Shown here: piece by piece, positions 28,369-43,125 of the stretch
Layout of the letters: the number at the start of each line of letters is the position of its first letter
Numbering within the stretch: the first letter of the stretch is position 1
Assembly (NCBI RefSeq): GCF_030816915.1
Contig: NZ_JAUSYN010000002.1
Location: forward strand, 4,105,501-4,169,500
Source of the DNA: Streptomyces sp. B3I8
GTDB lineage: Bacteria; Actinomycetota; Actinomycetes; Streptomycetales; Streptomycetaceae
Direction: 5' to 3'
DNA: 64,000 nucleotides
Position numbers and translations under genes: made by a program
The notes under the pieces: generated by a model
Told to the model about the DNA's origin: nothing
Database searches by the model: none
The model's input: only the letters and a program-made list of their open reading frames with translations

Positions 28369-28478
28369 CTACACACTCCTTCACCGAGGATGTGTGCTGC
28401 AGAGTACGTACTTCATGCACTCGCCGTGCGGCTCAACCGGGCGCGGCACGGCCACGACCCGGGATCAGGTGAGGATGA

Positions 28479-28763
28479 ATGACGGACGCCGTGGGCTCCC
28501 TCGACGCGCCTGACGCCCAGGACGAGGTGTCGGAGAGCAAGAAGCAGCGCAGGGGCGGTAAGCGGGGCAAGAAGGGCCCCCTCAAGCGCCTCGCCCTCTT
28601 CTACCGCCAGATCGTCGCGGAACTCCGCAAGGTCGTCTGGCCGTCGCGCAACCAGCTGACGTCGTACACCACCGTGGTGATCTTCTTCGTCGCCATCATG
28701 ATCGGTCTGGTGACCGTGATTGACTATGGCCTCAACCACGCAGCGAAGTACGTCTTCGGCTGA
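28479..28763 (+). CDS. secE: Preprotein translocase subunit SecE
   Basis: 94-residue clamp subunit of the SecYEG channel. A basic hydrophilic N-terminus (SKKQRRGGKRGKKG) is followed by the amphipathic helix LFYRQIVAELRKVVWPSRNQ, the family signature, and one membrane helix (TTVVIFFVAIMIGLVTVIDYG). The ATG follows GAGG with 5-nt spacing. It is followed by nusG after 77 bp with a small hairpin between. Confidence 0.96.
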   Translation: MTDAVGSLDAPDAQDEVSESKKQRRGGKRGKKGPLKRLALFYRQIVAELRKVVWPSRNQLTSYTTVVIFFVAIMIGLVTVIDYGLNHAAKYVFG

Positions 28764-28773
28764 GCCCGGAGCG

Positions 28774-28799
28774 AAGGGCGCCGTGACCGGCGCCCCTTT
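28774..28799 (+). terminator. Hairpin between secE and nusG
   Basis: GGGCGCC (28776-28782) pairs with GGCGCCC (28789-28795) and is followed by CTTTCGC. It may act as a partial terminator or RNA end. Confidence 0.5.
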
Positions 28800-28840
28800 C
28801 GCATGTTCCACCCCTCTGTATCCAGGAAGAAGCAGCCACA

Positions 28841-29782
28841 GTGTCTGACCCGAACCTGAACGACGCCATCGAGCCGGTCGAGTCCGTGGAGGACGAGCTC
28901 GACACCGTCGAGGGCGCGGACACCGGGGACGCCGAGGAGTCCACCGAGGCCCAGGCTGCCGAGGCCGCCGCACACGAGGACGCCGCCGAGGAAGCCGTCG
29001 CCGAAGAGGCCGGCGCCGAGGGCGACAGCGACACGGACACGGCACAGACGGAGCCGGAGTCGGACACCACCGCGACCGGTGCCGACGACGAGACGGACAC
29101 CGAGGACGCCGCCGTCGACACCGAGGACGGCGAGGACACCGCGGAGGCCGAGCCGGAGCCCGAGCTCGACCCGGTCACCCGGCTCCGCGAGGAACTGCGC
29201 ACGCTGCCCGGCGACTGGTACGTGATCCACACCTACGCCGGTTACGAGAAGCGTGTGAAGGCCAACCTGGAGCAGCGCGCCGTCTCGCTGAACGTCGAGG
29301 AGTTCGTCTACCAGGCCGAGGTGCCCGAGGAAGAGATCGTCCAGATCAAGAACGGCGAGCGCAAGACCGTCCGGCAGAACAAGCTGCCCGGTTACGTCCT
29401 CGTCCGCATGGATCTGACGAACGAGTCCTGGGGCGTCGTCCGCAACACCCCCGGTGTCACCGGTTTCGTCGGCAACGCCTACGACCCGTACCCGCTGTCC
29501 CTGGACGAGATCGTGAAGATGCTCGCCCCGGAGGCCGAGGAGAAGGCCGCCCGCGAGGCCGCCGAGGCCGAGGGCAAGCCGGCGCCGCAGCGCAAGGTCG
29601 AGGTGCAGGTGCTGGACTTCGAGGTCGGCGACTCGGTCACCGTCACCGACGGCCCCTTCGCCACTCTCCAGGCGACCATCAACGAGATCAACGCCGACTC
29701 GAAGAAGGTCAAGGGCCTCGTCGAGATCTTCGGCCGCGAGACGCCGGTCGAGCTGAGCTTCGACCAGATCCAGAAGAACTGA
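28841..29782 (+). CDS. nusG: Transcription termination/antitermination factor NusG
   Basis: 313 residues: an acidic, disordered N-terminus (about 1-115, very rich in Glu, Asp, Ala, Thr), the NGN domain starting at [17 protein letters not shown], and a C-terminal KOW domain ([20 protein letters not shown]). NusG binds the RNA polymerase clamp and couples to Rho or ribosomal S10. The core is 180-200 residues in other phyla; the acidic extension is common in Streptomyces. GTG start. An intrinsic terminator follows. Confidence 0.96.
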   Translation: MSDPNLNDAIEPVESVEDELDTVEGADTGDAEESTEAQAAEAAAHEDAAEEAVAEEAGAEGDSDTDTAQTEPESDTTATGADDETDTEDAAVDTEDGEDTAEAEPEPELDPVTRLREELRTLPGDWYVIHTYAGYEKRVKANLEQRAVSLNVEEFVYQAEVPEEEIVQIKNGERKTVRQNKLPGYVLVRMDLTNESWGVVRNTPGVTGFVGNAYDPYPLSLDEIVKMLAPEAEEKAAREAAEAEGKPAPQRKVEVQVLDFEVGDSVTVTDGPFATLQATINEINADSKKVKGLVEIFGRETPVELSFDQIQKN

Positions 29783-29805
29783 CCTTCTGGGTCTCCCCAC
29801 CACTT

Positions 29806-29851
29806 CCGAGCAGGTCAGACGGTCGCCTCGGTGACCGCCTGACCTGCTCGG
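29806..29851 (+). terminator. Intrinsic terminator after nusG
   Basis: 13-bp perfect stem (29806-29818 with 29839-29851) followed by TTTTC, so rplK probably has its own promoter in the next 100 bp. Confidence 0.85.
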
Positions 29852-29953
29852 TTTTCAGCCGCACATGTATACCCGTTATCGTTGTGCGGTATGCCTGCGT
29901 CCGGGTGGTCCCCGGGGGCGGGCAGGACCCGAATCGAAAGGACCCGGAGAGCC

Positions 29954-30388
29954 ATGCCTCCCAAGAAGAAGAAGGTCACGGGGCTCATCAAGCTCCAGAT
30001 CCAGGCCGGTGCCGCCAACCCGGCTCCGCCGGTCGGCCCCGCGCTGGGTCAGCACGGTGTCAACATCATGGAGTTCTGCAAGGCCTACAACGCCGCGACC
30101 GAGTCGCAGCGCGGCTGGGTGATCCCGGTGGAGATCACGGTCTACGAGGACCGCTCCTTCACCTTCATCACCAAGACCCCGCCGGCCGCCAAGATGATCC
30201 TCAAGGCCGCGGGCGTGGAGAAGGGTTCCGGCGAGCCGCACAAGACCAAGGTCGCCAAGATCACGCAGGCCCAGGTCCGCGAGATCGCCGAGACCAAGAT
30301 GGCCGACCTCAACGCCAACGACCTGGACGCCGCCTCGAAGATCATCGCGGGCACCGCGCGTTCCATGGGCGTCACGGTCGAGGGCTGA
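29954..30388 (+). CDS. rplK: 50S ribosomal protein L11
   Basis: 144-residue L11, which binds the GTPase-associated centre of 23S rRNA and is needed for RelA response and thiostrepton sensitivity. [19 protein letters not shown] is the standard N-terminus, with the Pro-rich hinge [18 protein letters not shown] at 29954 follows GGAG. An in-frame GTG/ATG extension to 29882 is not family-like. Followed by rplA after 99 bp. Confidence 0.96.
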   Translation: MPPKKKKVTGLIKLQIQAGAANPAPPVGPALGQHGVNIMEFCKAYNAATESQRGWVIPVEITVYEDRSFTFITKTPPAAKMILKAAGVEKGSGEPHKTKVAKITQAQVREIAETKMADLNANDLDAASKIIAGTARSMGVTVEG

Positions 30389-30487
30389 ACCACCCTCGGG
30401 TCGCACCAGCCCCGTAGTACCTCGTAGAACCGTGGAAGGGCCTGCTCGGCCCGTACCACGACTCCTCAAACGAACACAGGAGCAGTT

Positions 30488-31213
30488 GTGAGCAAGCGCA
30501 GCAAGGCTCTCCGCGCTGCGGACGCCAAGATCGACCGGGACAAGCTGTACGCCCCGCTCGAGGCCGTCCGTCTCGCCAAGGAGACCTCCACCTCGAAGTT
30601 CGACGGCACCGTCGAGGTCGCCTTCCGCCTGGGTGTCGACCCGCGCAAGGCGGACCAGATGGTCCGTGGCACCGTGAACCTCCCGCACGGCACCGGCAAG
30701 ACCGCCCGGGTCCTGGTCTTCGCGACCGGTGACCGTGCCGAGGCCGCGCGTGCCGCGGGCGCCGACATCGTCGGCTCCGACGAGCTCATCGACGAGGTGT
30801 CGAAGGGCCGCCTGGACTTCGACGCCGTCGTCGCCACCCCGGACCTCATGGGCAAGGTCGGCCGCCTGGGCCGTGTGCTCGGTCCCCGTGGTCTGATGCC
30901 GAACCCGAAGACCGGCACCGTCACCCCGGACGTCGTGAAGGCCGTCAACGACATCAAGGGCGGCAAGATCGAGTTCCGCGTCGACAAGCACTCGAACCTG
31001 CACTTCATCATCGGCAAGGCGTCCTTCGACGACACCAAGCTGGTGGAGAACTACGGCGCGGCGCTGGAGGAGATCCTCCGTCTGAAGCCGTCCGCCGCCA
31101 AGGGCCGGTACATCAAGAAGGCCGCCCTCAGCACCACGATGGGCCCCGGCATCCTGCTCGACCCGAACCGCACCCGCAACCTCCTCGTCGAGGAGGACCC
31201 GGCCGCGGTCTGA
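30488..31213 (+). CDS. rplA: 50S ribosomal protein L1
   Basis: 241-residue L1 of the ribosomal stalk; in many bacteria it also represses its own operon by binding the L11 leader. Signature segments are [34 protein letters not shown] and [14 protein letters not shown] at 30488 follows AGGAG. A strong hairpin ends the unit. Confidence 0.96.
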   Translation: MSKRSKALRAADAKIDRDKLYAPLEAVRLAKETSTSKFDGTVEVAFRLGVDPRKADQMVRGTVNLPHGTGKTARVLVFATGDRAEAARAAGADIVGSDELIDEVSKGRLDFDAVVATPDLMGKVGRLGRVLGPRGLMPNPKTGTVTPDVVKAVNDIKGGKIEFRVDKHSNLHFIIGKASFDDTKLVENYGAALEEILRLKPSAAKGRYIKKAALSTTMGPGILLDPNRTRNLLVEEDPAAV

Positions 31214-31243
31214 GCCGACGGCTCGCCCCAGCGGTACACCGAC

Positions 31244-31275
31244 GGGCCTCGCACCTTTCTCAAGGTGCGGGGCCC
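31244..31275 (+). terminator. Intrinsic terminator after rplA
   Basis: 14-bp stem with one G-U pair (31244-31257 with 31262-31275) and a TCTC loop. Confidence 0.8.
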
Positions 31276-31426
31276 GTTCGTTCGTTCATGGTTCGACGGC
31301 CGGTGGAAATACCGGGCGGCGGGGGCCGGGCTCATGGAAAATCGTAAGATCATTCGAACTTTCCAGGTCGATCTCGCGTCCTTCCTGTGTGTGAGCCATC
31401 GGTCGCCTGTGTCCAGTGGGGGAATC

Positions 31427-32278
31427 ATGAACAAGAGATCCGTACATCTGCCCGTGGGTGCCGGGCTGGCCGCGCTGCTGCTGGCCACGGGCGCGGTGAG
31501 TTGCGGCAAGGGTCAGGAGGCGGAAAAGTCCCCCGCCATGACGCCGGCCGCGGCCGTGGCCAAGGCGGCGAAGCACTCGGAACAGCTCACCTCCATGCAT
31601 TACCGCGTGAGCGGCAGGGTCCCCCAGGAGGGTCGCGTCGAGGCGGACGCCGGCCTGCGGCTCAAGCCCGACATGGCGATGAGCATGAAGGTGTCGGTGC
31701 CGAGCCTGGGCTCGGACGCGACCGCAGAGGTCCGGCTGGTCGGCAAGGCCATGTACATCAACGCGGGCGAAGAGGCCTCCAAGGAGCTCGACGGCAAGAC
31801 CTGGATGAAGCTGGACATGTCCGGGACGGACGCCGGCAAGCAGCTCGACCGGCTGGGCGCGGCTTCCCAGGCCGAGCAGAACCCGGCGGCCCAGTCCACC
31901 TTGCTCACGGGCGCCGACGAGGTGAAGAAGGTCGGCACCGACACCGTCGACGGCGTCAGGACGACCCACTACGAGGGCACCGTCGACATCGACACGCTGG
32001 ACAAGTCCCTCAAGAAGGAAAGCAGGCTGACCGCGGAGGAGCGCCGCAAGGCTGTCCAGCAGTACCGGACGATGGGCGTCGACGAGCTCACCATGGACAT
32101 GTGGATCGACGGCAGCGACCACACGAAGCGGTTCCGCATACGGGGTGATGCCGACGAGGGCCCGCTGGACCTCACGATCACCTTCCTCGACTACAACAAG
32201 CCCGTGAAGGTCACCGCCCCGCCGGCCGGGGAGACGACCGACCTGGCCGAGATGATGAAGGAGCTCCAGGCGGGCTGA
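31427..32278 (+). CDS. Putative LolA/LprG-like lipoprotein
   Basis: 283-residue exported lipoprotein. The signal peptide has basic start MNKR, hydrophobic core and a lipobox-like GAVSC with lipidated Cys26. The mature part resembles the LppX/LprG/LolA half-barrel in its alternating pattern ([53 protein letters not shown]), the shape of proteins that carry lipids or sense the envelope. ATG at 31427 follows GGGGG. It is a monocistronic insertion between rplKA and rplJL. Function not established. Confidence 0.82.
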   Translation: MNKRSVHLPVGAGLAALLLATGAVSCGKGQEAEKSPAMTPAAAVAKAAKHSEQLTSMHYRVSGRVPQEGRVEADAGLRLKPDMAMSMKVSVPSLGSDATAEVRLVGKAMYINAGEEASKELDGKTWMKLDMSGTDAGKQLDRLGAASQAEQNPAAQSTLLTGADEVKKVGTDTVDGVRTTHYEGTVDIDTLDKSLKKESRLTAEERRKAVQQYRTMGVDELTMDMWIDGSDHTKRFRIRGDADEGPLDLTITFLDYNKPVKVTAPPAGETTDLAEMMKELQAG

Positions 32279-32296
32279 GCGCCTCCCGGCCGCGGT

Positions 32297-32326
32297 ACGG
32301 GGCGGATTTGCCTGGCGCCGCCCCGT
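32297..32326 (+). terminator. Terminator of the lipoprotein gene
   Basis: 9-bp stem ACGGGGCGG / CCGCCCCGT with a 12-nt loop. The rplJ promoter -35 lies inside its loop. Confidence 0.65.
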
Positions 32327-32337
32327 TCACGTACGCT
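32308..32337 (+). promoter_or_regulatory. rplJ-rplL promoter
   Basis: TTGCCT (32308-32313), 18-bp spacer, TACGCT (32332-32337). It overlaps the lipoprotein terminator hairpin. The resulting leader is about 240 nt. Confidence 0.65.
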
Positions 32338-32343
32338 TCCACA

Positions 32344-32488
32344 GAAGCCAAAGACCGCTGGTCGTTGCCGCGCGCTCGTAAGAGGGTGCGGTGGCCGAAG
32401 GATCCGCTGAACAGCGGACGACCCGCGCAGGTGACTGTGGATGAGCTCCCTCGGGTCCGCGCCCCGTGCGTGCGACAAAAGGTTGAGC
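32344..32488 (+). ncRNA. Ribosomal protein L10 leader
   Basis: Leader RNA upstream of rplJ with the features I recognise from the L10-leader class: a segment around AGACCGCTGGTCG, GTAAGAG, and a later hairpin CCGCTGAACAGCGG. L10 with L12 binds such leaders to repress rplJL. Recognition is by eye and boundaries are approximate. Confidence 0.7.
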
Positions 32489-32489
32489 C

Positions 32490-32516
32490 ACGCCCCGTGC
32501 ACCTGTGCCGGGGCGT
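32490..32516 (+). terminator. Attenuator before rplJ
   Basis: 8-bp stem ACGCCCCG / CGGGGCGT, 11-nt loop, followed by TTCGTTTT. It sits 67 bp before the rplJ start inside the leader and is placed to abort transcription when L10 is bound. Confidence 0.7.
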
Positions 32517-32583
32517 TTCGTTTTCCCCAGTCCTCCTTCGGGTCCGCGCGGTCCGAATTCACCCGGAAGGAGGCCGAAACTCT

Positions 32584-33114
32584 ATGGCGAGGCCCGACAA
32601 GGCTGCCGCGGTGGCCGAGTTGACGGACCAGTTCCGCAACTCCAGCGCCGCCGTGCTGACCGAGTACCGCGGTCTCACCGTGGCGCAGCTCAAGACGCTG
32701 CGTCGTTCGCTCGGTGAGAACGCCCAGTACGCCGTGGTGAAGAACACGCTGACCAAGATTGCGGCCAACGAGGCCGGGATCACGACGCTGGACGACCTTT
32801 TCAACGGTCCGACGGCAGTCGCCTTCGTCACCGGTGACCCGGTGGTGTCGGCGAAGGGTCTTCGTGACTTCGCCAAGGACAACCCGAATCTCGTCATCAA
32901 GGGCGGTGTCCTTGACGGCAAGGCGCTGTCCGCCGACGAGATCAAGAAGCTTGCGGACCTCGAGTCCCGCGAGGTTCTGCTCTCCAAGCTGGCGGGTGCC
33001 TTCAAGGGCAAGCAGTCCCAGGCTGCTCAGCTCTTCCAGGCGCTTCCCTCGAAGCTCGTCCGCACCGTGGACGCCCTTCGTGCCAAGCAGGACGAGCAGG
33101 GCGGTGCCGAGTAA
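32584..33114 (+). CDS. rplJ: 50S ribosomal protein L10
   Basis: 176-residue stalk base protein that anchors L7/L12 dimers. N-terminus [17 protein letters not shown], rRNA-binding segment [17 protein letters not shown] and the C-terminal helix for L12 are typical. ATG at 32584 follows AAGGAGG with 10-nt spacing. Cotranscribed with rplL; likely autoregulated through the preceding leader. Confidence 0.96.
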   Translation: MARPDKAAAVAELTDQFRNSSAAVLTEYRGLTVAQLKTLRRSLGENAQYAVVKNTLTKIAANEAGITTLDDLFNGPTAVAFVTGDPVVSAKGLRDFAKDNPNLVIKGGVLDGKALSADEIKKLADLESREVLLSKLAGAFKGKQSQAAQLFQALPSKLVRTVDALRAKQDEQGGAE

Positions 33115-33224
33115 CTCGGCTCGCACCATGACCGCCGCCTGAGGCGACGGTCGTAGCGGGCCGAACGTACGCCCGCCTCACATGTACATCCGGCACCCGC
33201 CGAATTAGTGGAAGGACCGCCACC

Positions 33225-33608
33225 ATGGCGAAGCTCAGCCAGGACGACCTGCTCGCGCAGTTCGAGGAGATGACCCTCATCGAGCTCTCCGAGTTCGTGA
33301 AGGCGTTCGAGGAGAAGTTCGACGTCACCGCCGCCGCGGCCGTCGCCGTCGCCGGTCCGGCCGGCCCGGCCGCCCCGGCCGAGGCCGCCGAGGAGCAGGA
33401 CGAGTTCGACGTCGTCCTCACCGGCGCCGGCGACAAGAAGATCCAGGTCATCAAGGTCGTGCGCGAGCTGACCTCCCTGGGCCTGAAGGAGGCCAAGGAC
33501 CTGGTCGACGGTGCGCCGAAGCCGGTCCTGGAGAAGGTCACCAAGGAGGCCGCGGCCAAGGCGAAGGAGTCCCTCGAGGGCGCCGGCGCGTCGGTCGAGG
33601 TCAAGTAA
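33225..33608 (+). CDS. rplL: 50S ribosomal protein L7/L12
   Basis: 127-residue stalk protein recruiting translational GTPases. Acidic N-terminal dimerisation region, an Ala/Val/Pro hinge ([18 protein letters not shown]), and the C-terminal domain with [23 protein letters not shown] at 33225 follows GGAAGGA. A 17-bp terminator follows. Confidence 0.97.
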   Translation: MAKLSQDDLLAQFEEMTLIELSEFVKAFEEKFDVTAAAAVAVAGPAGPAAPAEAAEEQDEFDVVLTGAGDKKIQVIKVVRELTSLGLKEAKDLVDGAPKPVLEKVTKEAAAKAKESLEGAGASVEVK

Positions 33609-33626
33609 CCTCGCACCCCGTTCGCA

Positions 33627-33666
33627 GGGAAGCCCGTACGGAGCTCCGGCTCCGTACGGGCTTCCC
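33627..33666 (+). terminator. Intrinsic terminator of rplJL
   Basis: 17-bp perfect stem (33627-33643 with 33650-33666) and a 6-nt loop CTCCGG. Separates rplJL from rpoBC. Confidence 0.85.
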
Positions 33667-34280
33667 GCGTTTCCGGGGGCCCTGGAAGGGCCGTGGCGGC
33701 CCGGTGCGAGGCCGGGTGTAACGCCCGGGCCCCGGCGAGCGATCATCCAATCGGGTGGTCGCTCACCGGCATTCCGAGGCGTCGGCGACGGCCGCCTTGC
33801 ACCCCGGTCACCGGGGGGTAGGGTGATCTTCGTCGTGCCTCAGGACACCCTTCGGTGCCCGCCGCACATGACGAGGGCAGCAACCGGTTCGGGCAAGGGG
33901 GGCCTTGACGAACCGCACGCAGCGCGCAATTCTCAGGACGCGTCGTCACAACGATCCGAATCCGAGGCATGGATCGGCGACGAAGAGGGCAGTATCGATG
34001 TGCATCGAGGGCGTGGCTTGCCGCAGGTGTTGAGGAACAACGAGGGCCTTTCAGCGCCCGTAGACCCGCACTGGACATCAGTGTGCCAAGTGGCTACACT
34101 GTCCCTTTGCGCTGCCTGTTAGCTGCTTCCTGCCCGTCACCAGAAGCACGCCCTCATTCGAGCCCGGCGACTGGACGTCCCTGACCTGGCCTTCTGGCCG
34201 ACCTCAGGAACCCCTGTCCCGGTGTCCGGTGAGCTACCGGGACGCGCGTAGTGAGTCCGAGCCCTCGGAAGGACCCCCTC
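33667..34280. other. rplL-rpoB intergenic region
   Basis: About 610 bp between the rplL terminator and rpoB. I find the rpoB promoter at 34072-34100 and no supportable gene. The upstream 400 bp contains no clear inverted repeat or further promoter that I can defend. Confidence 0.6.
34072..34100 (+). promoter_or_regulatory. rpoBC promoter
   Basis: TGGACA (34072-34077), 17-bp spacer, TACACT (34095-34100). This is a strong sigma-HrdB type promoter and gives a leader of about 175 nt before rpoB. Confidence 0.75.
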
Positions 34281-37200
34281 TTGGCCGCCTCGCGCAATGC
34301 CTCGACCGCGAATACGAACAACGCTGCCAGCACCGCCCCGCTGCGCATCTCCTTTGCAAAGATCAAGGAGCCCCTCGAGGTTCCGAACCTTCTCGCGCTG
34401 CAAACCGAGAGCTTCGACTGGCTGCTCGGCAACGACGCCTGGAAGGCTCGCGTCGAGTCGGCTCTCGAGTCCGGTCAGGACGTCCCCACCAAGTCCGGTC
34501 TGGAGGAGATCTTCGAGGAGATCTCCCCGATCGAGGACTTCTCCGGGTCGATGTCGCTGACCTTCCGCGACCACCGCTTCGAACCGCCGAAGAACAGCAT
34601 CGACGAGTGCAAGGAGCGCGACTTCACGTTCGCCGCCCCGCTCTTCGTCACCGCCGAGTTCACCAACAACGAGACCGGCGAGATCAAGTCCCAGACCGTC
34701 TTCATGGGCGACTTCCCGCTCATGACGAACAAGGGCACCTTCGTCATCAACGGCACCGAGCGTGTCGTGGTGTCCCAGCTGGTCCGTTCGCCGGGCGTCT
34801 ACTTCGACTCCTCCATCGACAAGACCTCCGACAAGGACATCTTCTCCGCGAAGATCATCCCCTCCCGGGGTGCCTGGCTGGAGATGGAGATCGACAAGCG
34901 CGACATGGTCGGCGTCCGCATCGACCGCAAGCGCAAGCAGTCCGTCACCGTCCTTCTCAAGGCCCTCGGCTGGACCACCGAGCAGATCCTCGAGGAGTTC
35001 GGCGAGTACGAGTCCATGCGCGCCACCCTGGAGAAGGACCACACCCAGGGCCAGGACGACGCGCTGCTCGACATCTACCGCAAGCTGCGCCCGGGCGAGC
35101 CCCCCACGCGTGAGGCCGCGCAGACGCTGCTCGAGAACCTCTACTTCAACCCCAAGCGCTACGACCTGGCCAAGGTCGGCCGCTACAAGGTCAACAAGAA
35201 GCTGGGCGCGGACGCGCCGCTGGACGCCGGCATCCTGACCGTCGAGGACATCATCTCGACGATCAAGTACCTGGTGCAGCTGCACGCCGGTGAGACCGAG
35301 ACCGTCGGGGACAACGGCCAGCCGGTCGTCGTCGAGACCGACGACATCGACCACTTCGGCAACCGCCGTCTGCGCAGTGTCGGCGAGCTCATCCAGAACC
35401 AGGTCCGCACGGGTCTGGCGCGGATGGAGCGCGTCGTGCGCGAGCGCATGACGACCCAGGACGTCGAGGCGATCACGCCGCAGACCCTGATCAACATCCG
35501 GCCGGTCGTCGCCTCCATCAAGGAGTTCTTCGGCACCAGCCAGCTGTCGCAGTTCATGGACCAGAACAACCCGCTGTCGGGGCTCACCCACAAGCGCCGC
35601 CTGTCGGCCCTCGGCCCGGGTGGTCTCTCCCGTGAGCGGGCCGGCTTCGAGGTCCGTGACGTGCACCCCTCGCACTACGGCCGCATGTGCCCGATCGAGA
35701 CGCCCGAAGGCCCGAACATCGGTCTGATCGGCTCGCTCGCCTCCTACGGCCGCGTCAACGCGTTCGGCTTCGTCGAGACGCCGTACCGCAAGGTCGTCGA
35801 GGGCCGGGTCACCGACGACGTCGACTACCTGACCGCCGACGAGGAGGACCGCTTCGTCATCGCGCAGGCCAACGCCACGCTCACCGACGACATGCGGTTC
35901 GAGGAGTCCCGGGTCCTGGTCCGCCGCCGCGGCGGCGAGGTCGACTACGTCCCCGGTGACGACGTGGACTACATGGACGTCTCGCCGCGCCAGATGGTGT
36001 CGGTCGCGACCGCCATGATCCCGTTCCTGGAGCACGACGACGCCAACCGTGCCCTCATGGGCGCGAACATGATGCGCCAGGCCGTGCCCCTCATCAAGAG
36101 CGAGGCCCCGCTCGTCGGCACCGGCATGGAGTACCGCTCCGCCGTCGACGCCGGTGACGTGGTCAAGGCCGAGAAGGACGGTGTGGTCCAGGAGGTCTCC
36201 GCGGACTACATCACCACCGCCAACGACGACGGCACGTACATCACGTACCGCCTGGCCAAGTTCTCCCGGTCCAACCAGGGCACCTCGGTCAACCAGAAGG
36301 TCATCGTCAACGAGGGCGACCACGTCGTCACGGGCCAGGTGCTCGCCGACGGTCCGGCCACCCAGAACGGTGAGATGGCGCTCGGCAAGAACCTGCTCGT
36401 CGCGTTCATGCCGTGGGAGGGTCACAACTACGAGGACGCGATCATCCTGTCGCAGCGCCTCGTGCAGGACGACGTCCTCTCCTCGATCCACATCGAGGAG
36501 CACGAGGTCGACGCCCGTGACACCAAGCTCGGCCCCGAGGAGATCACCCGGGACATCCCGAACGTCTCCGAGGAGGTCCTCGCCGACCTCGACGAGCGCG
36601 GCATCATCCGCATCGGTGCCGAGGTCGTCGCCGGCGACATCCTCGTCGGCAAGGTCACGCCCAAGGGCGAGACCGAGCTGACCCCGGAGGAGCGGCTGCT
36701 GCGCGCGATCTTCGGTGAGAAGGCGCGTGAGGTCCGTGACACCTCGCTGAAGGTGCCGCACGGCGAGATCGGCAAGGTCATCGGCGTCCGCCTCTTCGAC
36801 CGCGAGGAGGGCGACGAGCTGCCGCCCGGCGTGAACCAGCTGGTCCGCGTCTACGTGGCCCAGAAGCGCAAGATCACCGACGGTGACAAGCTCGCCGGCC
36901 GTCACGGCAACAAGGGTGTCATCTCCAAGATCCTGCCGATCGAGGACATGCCGTTCCTGGAGGACGGCACCCCGGTCGACATCATCCTCAACCCCCTCGG
37001 TGTCCCGTCCCGCATGAACCCGGGACAGGTCCTGGAGATCCACCTCGGCTGGCTCGCCAGCCGCGGCTGGGACGTCTCCGGCCTCGCGGAGGAGTGGGCG
37101 ACGCGGCTCCAGGGCATCGGCGCCGACAACGTCGCGCCCGGCACCAACGTCGCCACCCCGGTGTTCGACGGTGCCCGCGAGGACGAGCTGGCGGGTCTGC

Positions 37201-37766
37201 TCCAGCACACCATCCCCAACCGGGACGGCGAGCGCATGGTGCAGCCCACCGGCAAGGCGAGGCTGTTCGACGGCCGCTCCGGCGAGCCGTTCCCGGCGCC
37301 GATCTCGGTCGGCTACATGTACATCCTCAAGCTGCACCACCTGGTCGACGACAAGCTGCACGCCCGTTCGACCGGTCCGTACTCGATGATCACCCAGCAG
37401 CCGCTGGGTGGTAAGGCCCAGTTCGGTGGCCAGCGCTTCGGTGAGATGGAGGTGTGGGCGCTGGAGGCGTACGGCGCCGCTTACGCCCTCCAGGAGCTGC
37501 TGACCATCAAGTCCGACGACGTCACCGGCCGCGTGAAGGTCTACGAGGCCATCGTCAAGGGCGAGAACATCCCCGAGCCCGGCATCCCCGAGTCCTTCAA
37601 GGTGCTCATCAAGGAGATGCAGTCCCTGTGCCTCAACGTGGAGGTGCTGTCCAGCGACGGCATGTCCATCGAGATGCGCGACACCGACGAGGACGTCTTC
37701 CGCGCGGCGGAGGAGCTCGGCATCGACCTGTCCCGGCGCGAGCCGAGCAGCGTCGAAGAGGTCTGA
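34281..37766 (+). CDS. rpoB: DNA-directed RNA polymerase subunit beta
   Basis: Beta subunit of RNA polymerase. TTG at 34281 gives 1161 residues, the Streptomyces length I recall, with GGAAGGA 8 nt upstream; a GTG ten codons earlier (34251) is the alternative. The rifampicin cluster at about 35526-35635 ([20 protein letters not shown], then [11 protein letters not shown]) looks wild type. Other signatures are [19 protein letters not shown] and the C-terminal [20 protein letters not shown]. Cotranscribed with rpoC 97 bp downstream. Confidence 0.97.
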   Translation: MAASRNASTANTNNAASTAPLRISFAKIKEPLEVPNLLALQTESFDWLLGNDAWKARVESALESGQDVPTKSGLEEIFEEISPIEDFSGSMSLTFRDHRFEPPKNSIDECKERDFTFAAPLFVTAEFTNNETGEIKSQTVFMGDFPLMTNKGTFVINGTERVVVSQLVRSPGVYFDSSIDKTSDKDIFSAKIIPSRGAWLEMEIDKRDMVGVRIDRKRKQSVTVLLKALGWTTEQILEEFGEYESMRATLEKDHTQGQDDALLDIYRKLRPGEPPTREAAQTLLENLYFNPKRYDLAKVGRYKVNKKLGADAPLDAGILTVEDIISTIKYLVQLHAGETETVGDNGQPVVVETDDIDHFGNRRLRSVGELIQNQVRTGLARMERVVRERMTTQDVEAITPQTLINIRPVVASIKEFFGTSQLSQFMDQNNPLSGLTHKRRLSALGPGGLSRERAGFEVRDVHPSHYGRMCPIETPEGPNIGLIGSLASYGRVNAFGFVETPYRKVVEGRVTDDVDYLTADEEDRFVIAQANATLTDDMRFEESRVLVRRRGGEVDYVPGDDVDYMDVSPRQMVSVATAMIPFLEHDDANRALMGANMMRQAVPLIKSEAPLVGTGMEYRSAVDAGDVVKAEKDGVVQEVSADYITTANDDGTYITYRLAKFSRSNQGTSVNQKVIVNEGDHVVTGQVLADGPATQNGEMALGKNLLVAFMPWEGHNYEDAIILSQRLVQDDVLSSIHIEEHEVDARDTKLGPEEITRDIPNVSEEVLADLDERGIIRIGAEVVAGDILVGKVTPKGETELTPEERLLRAIFGEKAREVRDTSLKVPHGEIGKVIGVRLFDREEGDELPPGVNQLVRVYVAQKRKITDGDKLAGRHGNKGVISKILPIEDMPFLEDGTPVDIILNPLGVPSRMNPGQVLEIHLGWLASRGWDVSGLAEEWATRLQGIGADNVAPGTNVATPVFDGAREDELAGLLQHTIPNRDGERMVQPTGKARLFDGRSGEPFPAPISVGYMYILKLHHLVDDKLHARSTGPYSMITQQPLGGKAQFGGQRFGEMEVWALEAYGAAYALQELLTIKSDDVTGRVKVYEAIVKGENIPEPGIPESFKVLIKEMQSLCLNVEVLSSDGMSIEMRDTDEDVFRAAEELGIDLSRREPSSVEEV

Positions 37767-37863
37767 CGGGAGTCAGGCGGGGCCTCTTCCTCAGAGGTCC
37801 CGCCGATCCCGCGACCCCCGTTTCAGACCACAGACTTACAACCCTGAGAGGGATTGACGCATA

Positions 37864-41769
<3,906 letters not shown>

Positions 41770-41805
41770 TCATCGGCGCGGGCCGCGCAGGCGGCCCGCG
41801 GCAGA

Positions 41806-41843
41806 CCGACGGGCGGTCACCTCCAGGGGTGGCCGCCCGTCGG
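41806..41843 (+). terminator. Intrinsic terminator after rpoC
   Basis: 16-bp stem with one T-G pair (41806-41821 with 41828-41843) and a 6-nt loop. Confidence 0.8.
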
Positions 41844-41969
41844 CGTGTACGGCCTTCCGGGGCGGTCCCGGGCGCCTTCCCGGTCGTCTTCGGGGCTGGG
41901 GGGAACCATCGCGCTTCCGGGCGCGTTCGAAGATGATGGAGGCCATACCGCCGCCGGGGGAGGTATTCC

Positions 41970-42497
41970 GTGACGTACCCGACACCGTGGCAGCCGTGGA
42001 ACGGGCAGAACGCCCAGCACGGCTCGTCGATGCTCGCGTCCCACGCGGACCGTGAGCGGGCTGTGGACGTGCTCAGAGCGGGCTTCAGCGAGGGGCGGCT
42101 GCAGCAGGCGGAGCTGGAGCGGCGCGTCGCGCGGGCCTACGAGGCGCGCACGGTGGGGGAGCTCGGGCTGCTCGTCGCCGACCTGCCGCAGGGACCGGTC
42201 CCGGTGCAGCCCTCCATGGGCCCCGTGCCGCGTACGTTCCTGCCGGCGCCGGCGCTGCCCCCGCCCAACAACGGCAAGGCCGTGGGCGCCCTGGTGTGCG
42301 GCATCCTGACGACGATGACGGCGGGGCTCACCGGTATCCCCGCGGTGGTGCTGGGCCACACCGCCCGCAGCGAGATACGTCGCACGGGCGAGGGGGGCGA
42401 CGGCTTCGCGCTCGCCGGCCTCATCCTGGGCTGGCTGTCGATCGCGGGCTGGACGCTGTTCGTGCTCTTCGTGGTCGCGGCGGCGTCGATGTCGTAG
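41970..42497 (+). CDS. DUF1707 and DUF4190 domain membrane protein
   Basis: 175 residues. Residues 22-75 form a DUF1707-type (SHOCT-like) domain: [20 protein letters not shown] then [23 protein letters not shown]. After a Pro-rich linker, residues 100-175 hold two membrane helices of DUF4190 type ([25 protein letters not shown] and [21 protein letters not shown]). GTG start after GGGGGAGG. A small membrane protein of unknown function between rpoC and rpsL. Confidence 0.85.
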   Translation: MTYPTPWQPWNGQNAQHGSSMLASHADRERAVDVLRAGFSEGRLQQAELERRVARAYEARTVGELGLLVADLPQGPVPVQPSMGPVPRTFLPAPALPPPNNGKAVGALVCGILTTMTAGLTGIPAVVLGHTARSEIRRTGEGGDGFALAGLILGWLSIAGWTLFVLFVVAAASMS

Positions 42498-42529
42498 CCC
42501 CGGCGGCGGTCGGCCGCGGAGAAGTTGTT

Positions 42530-42558
42530 TTGACCGCAGCCGATGCGGTAGGTACGCT
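42530..42558 (+). promoter_or_regulatory. rpsL (str operon) promoter
   Basis: TTGACC (42530-42535), 17-bp spacer, TACGCT (42553-42558). Leader of about 187 nt to rpsL. Confidence 0.8.
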
Positions 42559-42676
42559 CAGACCTTGTGCCTGGGGTGTGCCCTGGCCCTCGTGCGTGCC
42601 TGCACCCGTACGGGGAGCCGTCACCGGCCACCGTGATCTGCGCCTTTTCTGCCTCGCGGCGGGGATCTGCAGTATT

Positions 42677-42704
42677 CGACACACCCGACCGCGTGGGTCG
42701 GAGA
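42677..42704 (+). promoter_or_regulatory. Leader element shared with rpsJ
   Basis: 28-nt element starting CGACACA, with stem CCGACC, loop GCGTG, stem GGTCGG, and ending AGA. It matches positions 63536-63563 before rpsJ at 27 of 28 bases. It lies 47 nt before the rpsL start codon within the transcribed leader. Confidence 0.75.
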
Positions 42705-42751
42705 TGTTCCAGGTTAGCTGTACCCATCGGCACACAGAAACCGGAGAAGTA

Positions 42752-43123
42752 GTGCCTACGATCCAGCAGCTGGTCCGGAAGGGCCGGCAGGACAAGGTCG
42801 AGAAGAACAAGACGCCCGCACTCGAGGGTTCGCCCCAGCGTCGCGGCGTCTGCACGCGTGTGTTCACGACCACCCCGAAGAAGCCGAACTCGGCCCTCCG
42901 CAAGGTCGCGCGTGTGCGTCTGACCAGCGGCATCGAGGTCACCGCTTACATTCCGGGTGAGGGACACAACCTGCAGGAGCACTCCATCGTGCTCGTGCGC
43001 GGCGGCCGTGTGAAGGACCTGCCGGGTGTTCGTTACAAGATCATCCGTGGTTCGCTCGACACCCAGGGTGTCAAGAACCGCAAGCAGGCCCGCAGCCGCT
43101 ACGGCGCCAAGAAGGAGAAGTAA
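42752..43123 (+). CDS. rpsL: 30S ribosomal protein S12
   Basis: 123-residue decoding-centre protein. [16 protein letters not shown] N-terminus, [13 protein letters not shown] with Lys43, and [13 protein letters not shown] with Lys88; both streptomycin-resistance positions are wild type. GTG at 42752 follows GGAG; an in-frame extension upstream to 42296 overlaps the promoter and is rejected. Coupled to rpsG two bases later. Confidence 0.97.
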   Translation: MPTIQQLVRKGRQDKVEKNKTPALEGSPQRRGVCTRVFTTTPKKPNSALRKVARVRLTSGIEVTAYIPGEGHNLQEHSIVLVRGGRVKDLPGVRYKIIRGSLDTQGVKNRKQARSRYGAKKEK

Positions 43124-43125
43124 GA

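Noticed and set aside
35526..35635. Rifampicin-resistance mutations in rpoB
   Set aside because: The cluster reads as the normal sensitive sequence; likewise Lys43 and Lys88 of rpsL are unchanged.
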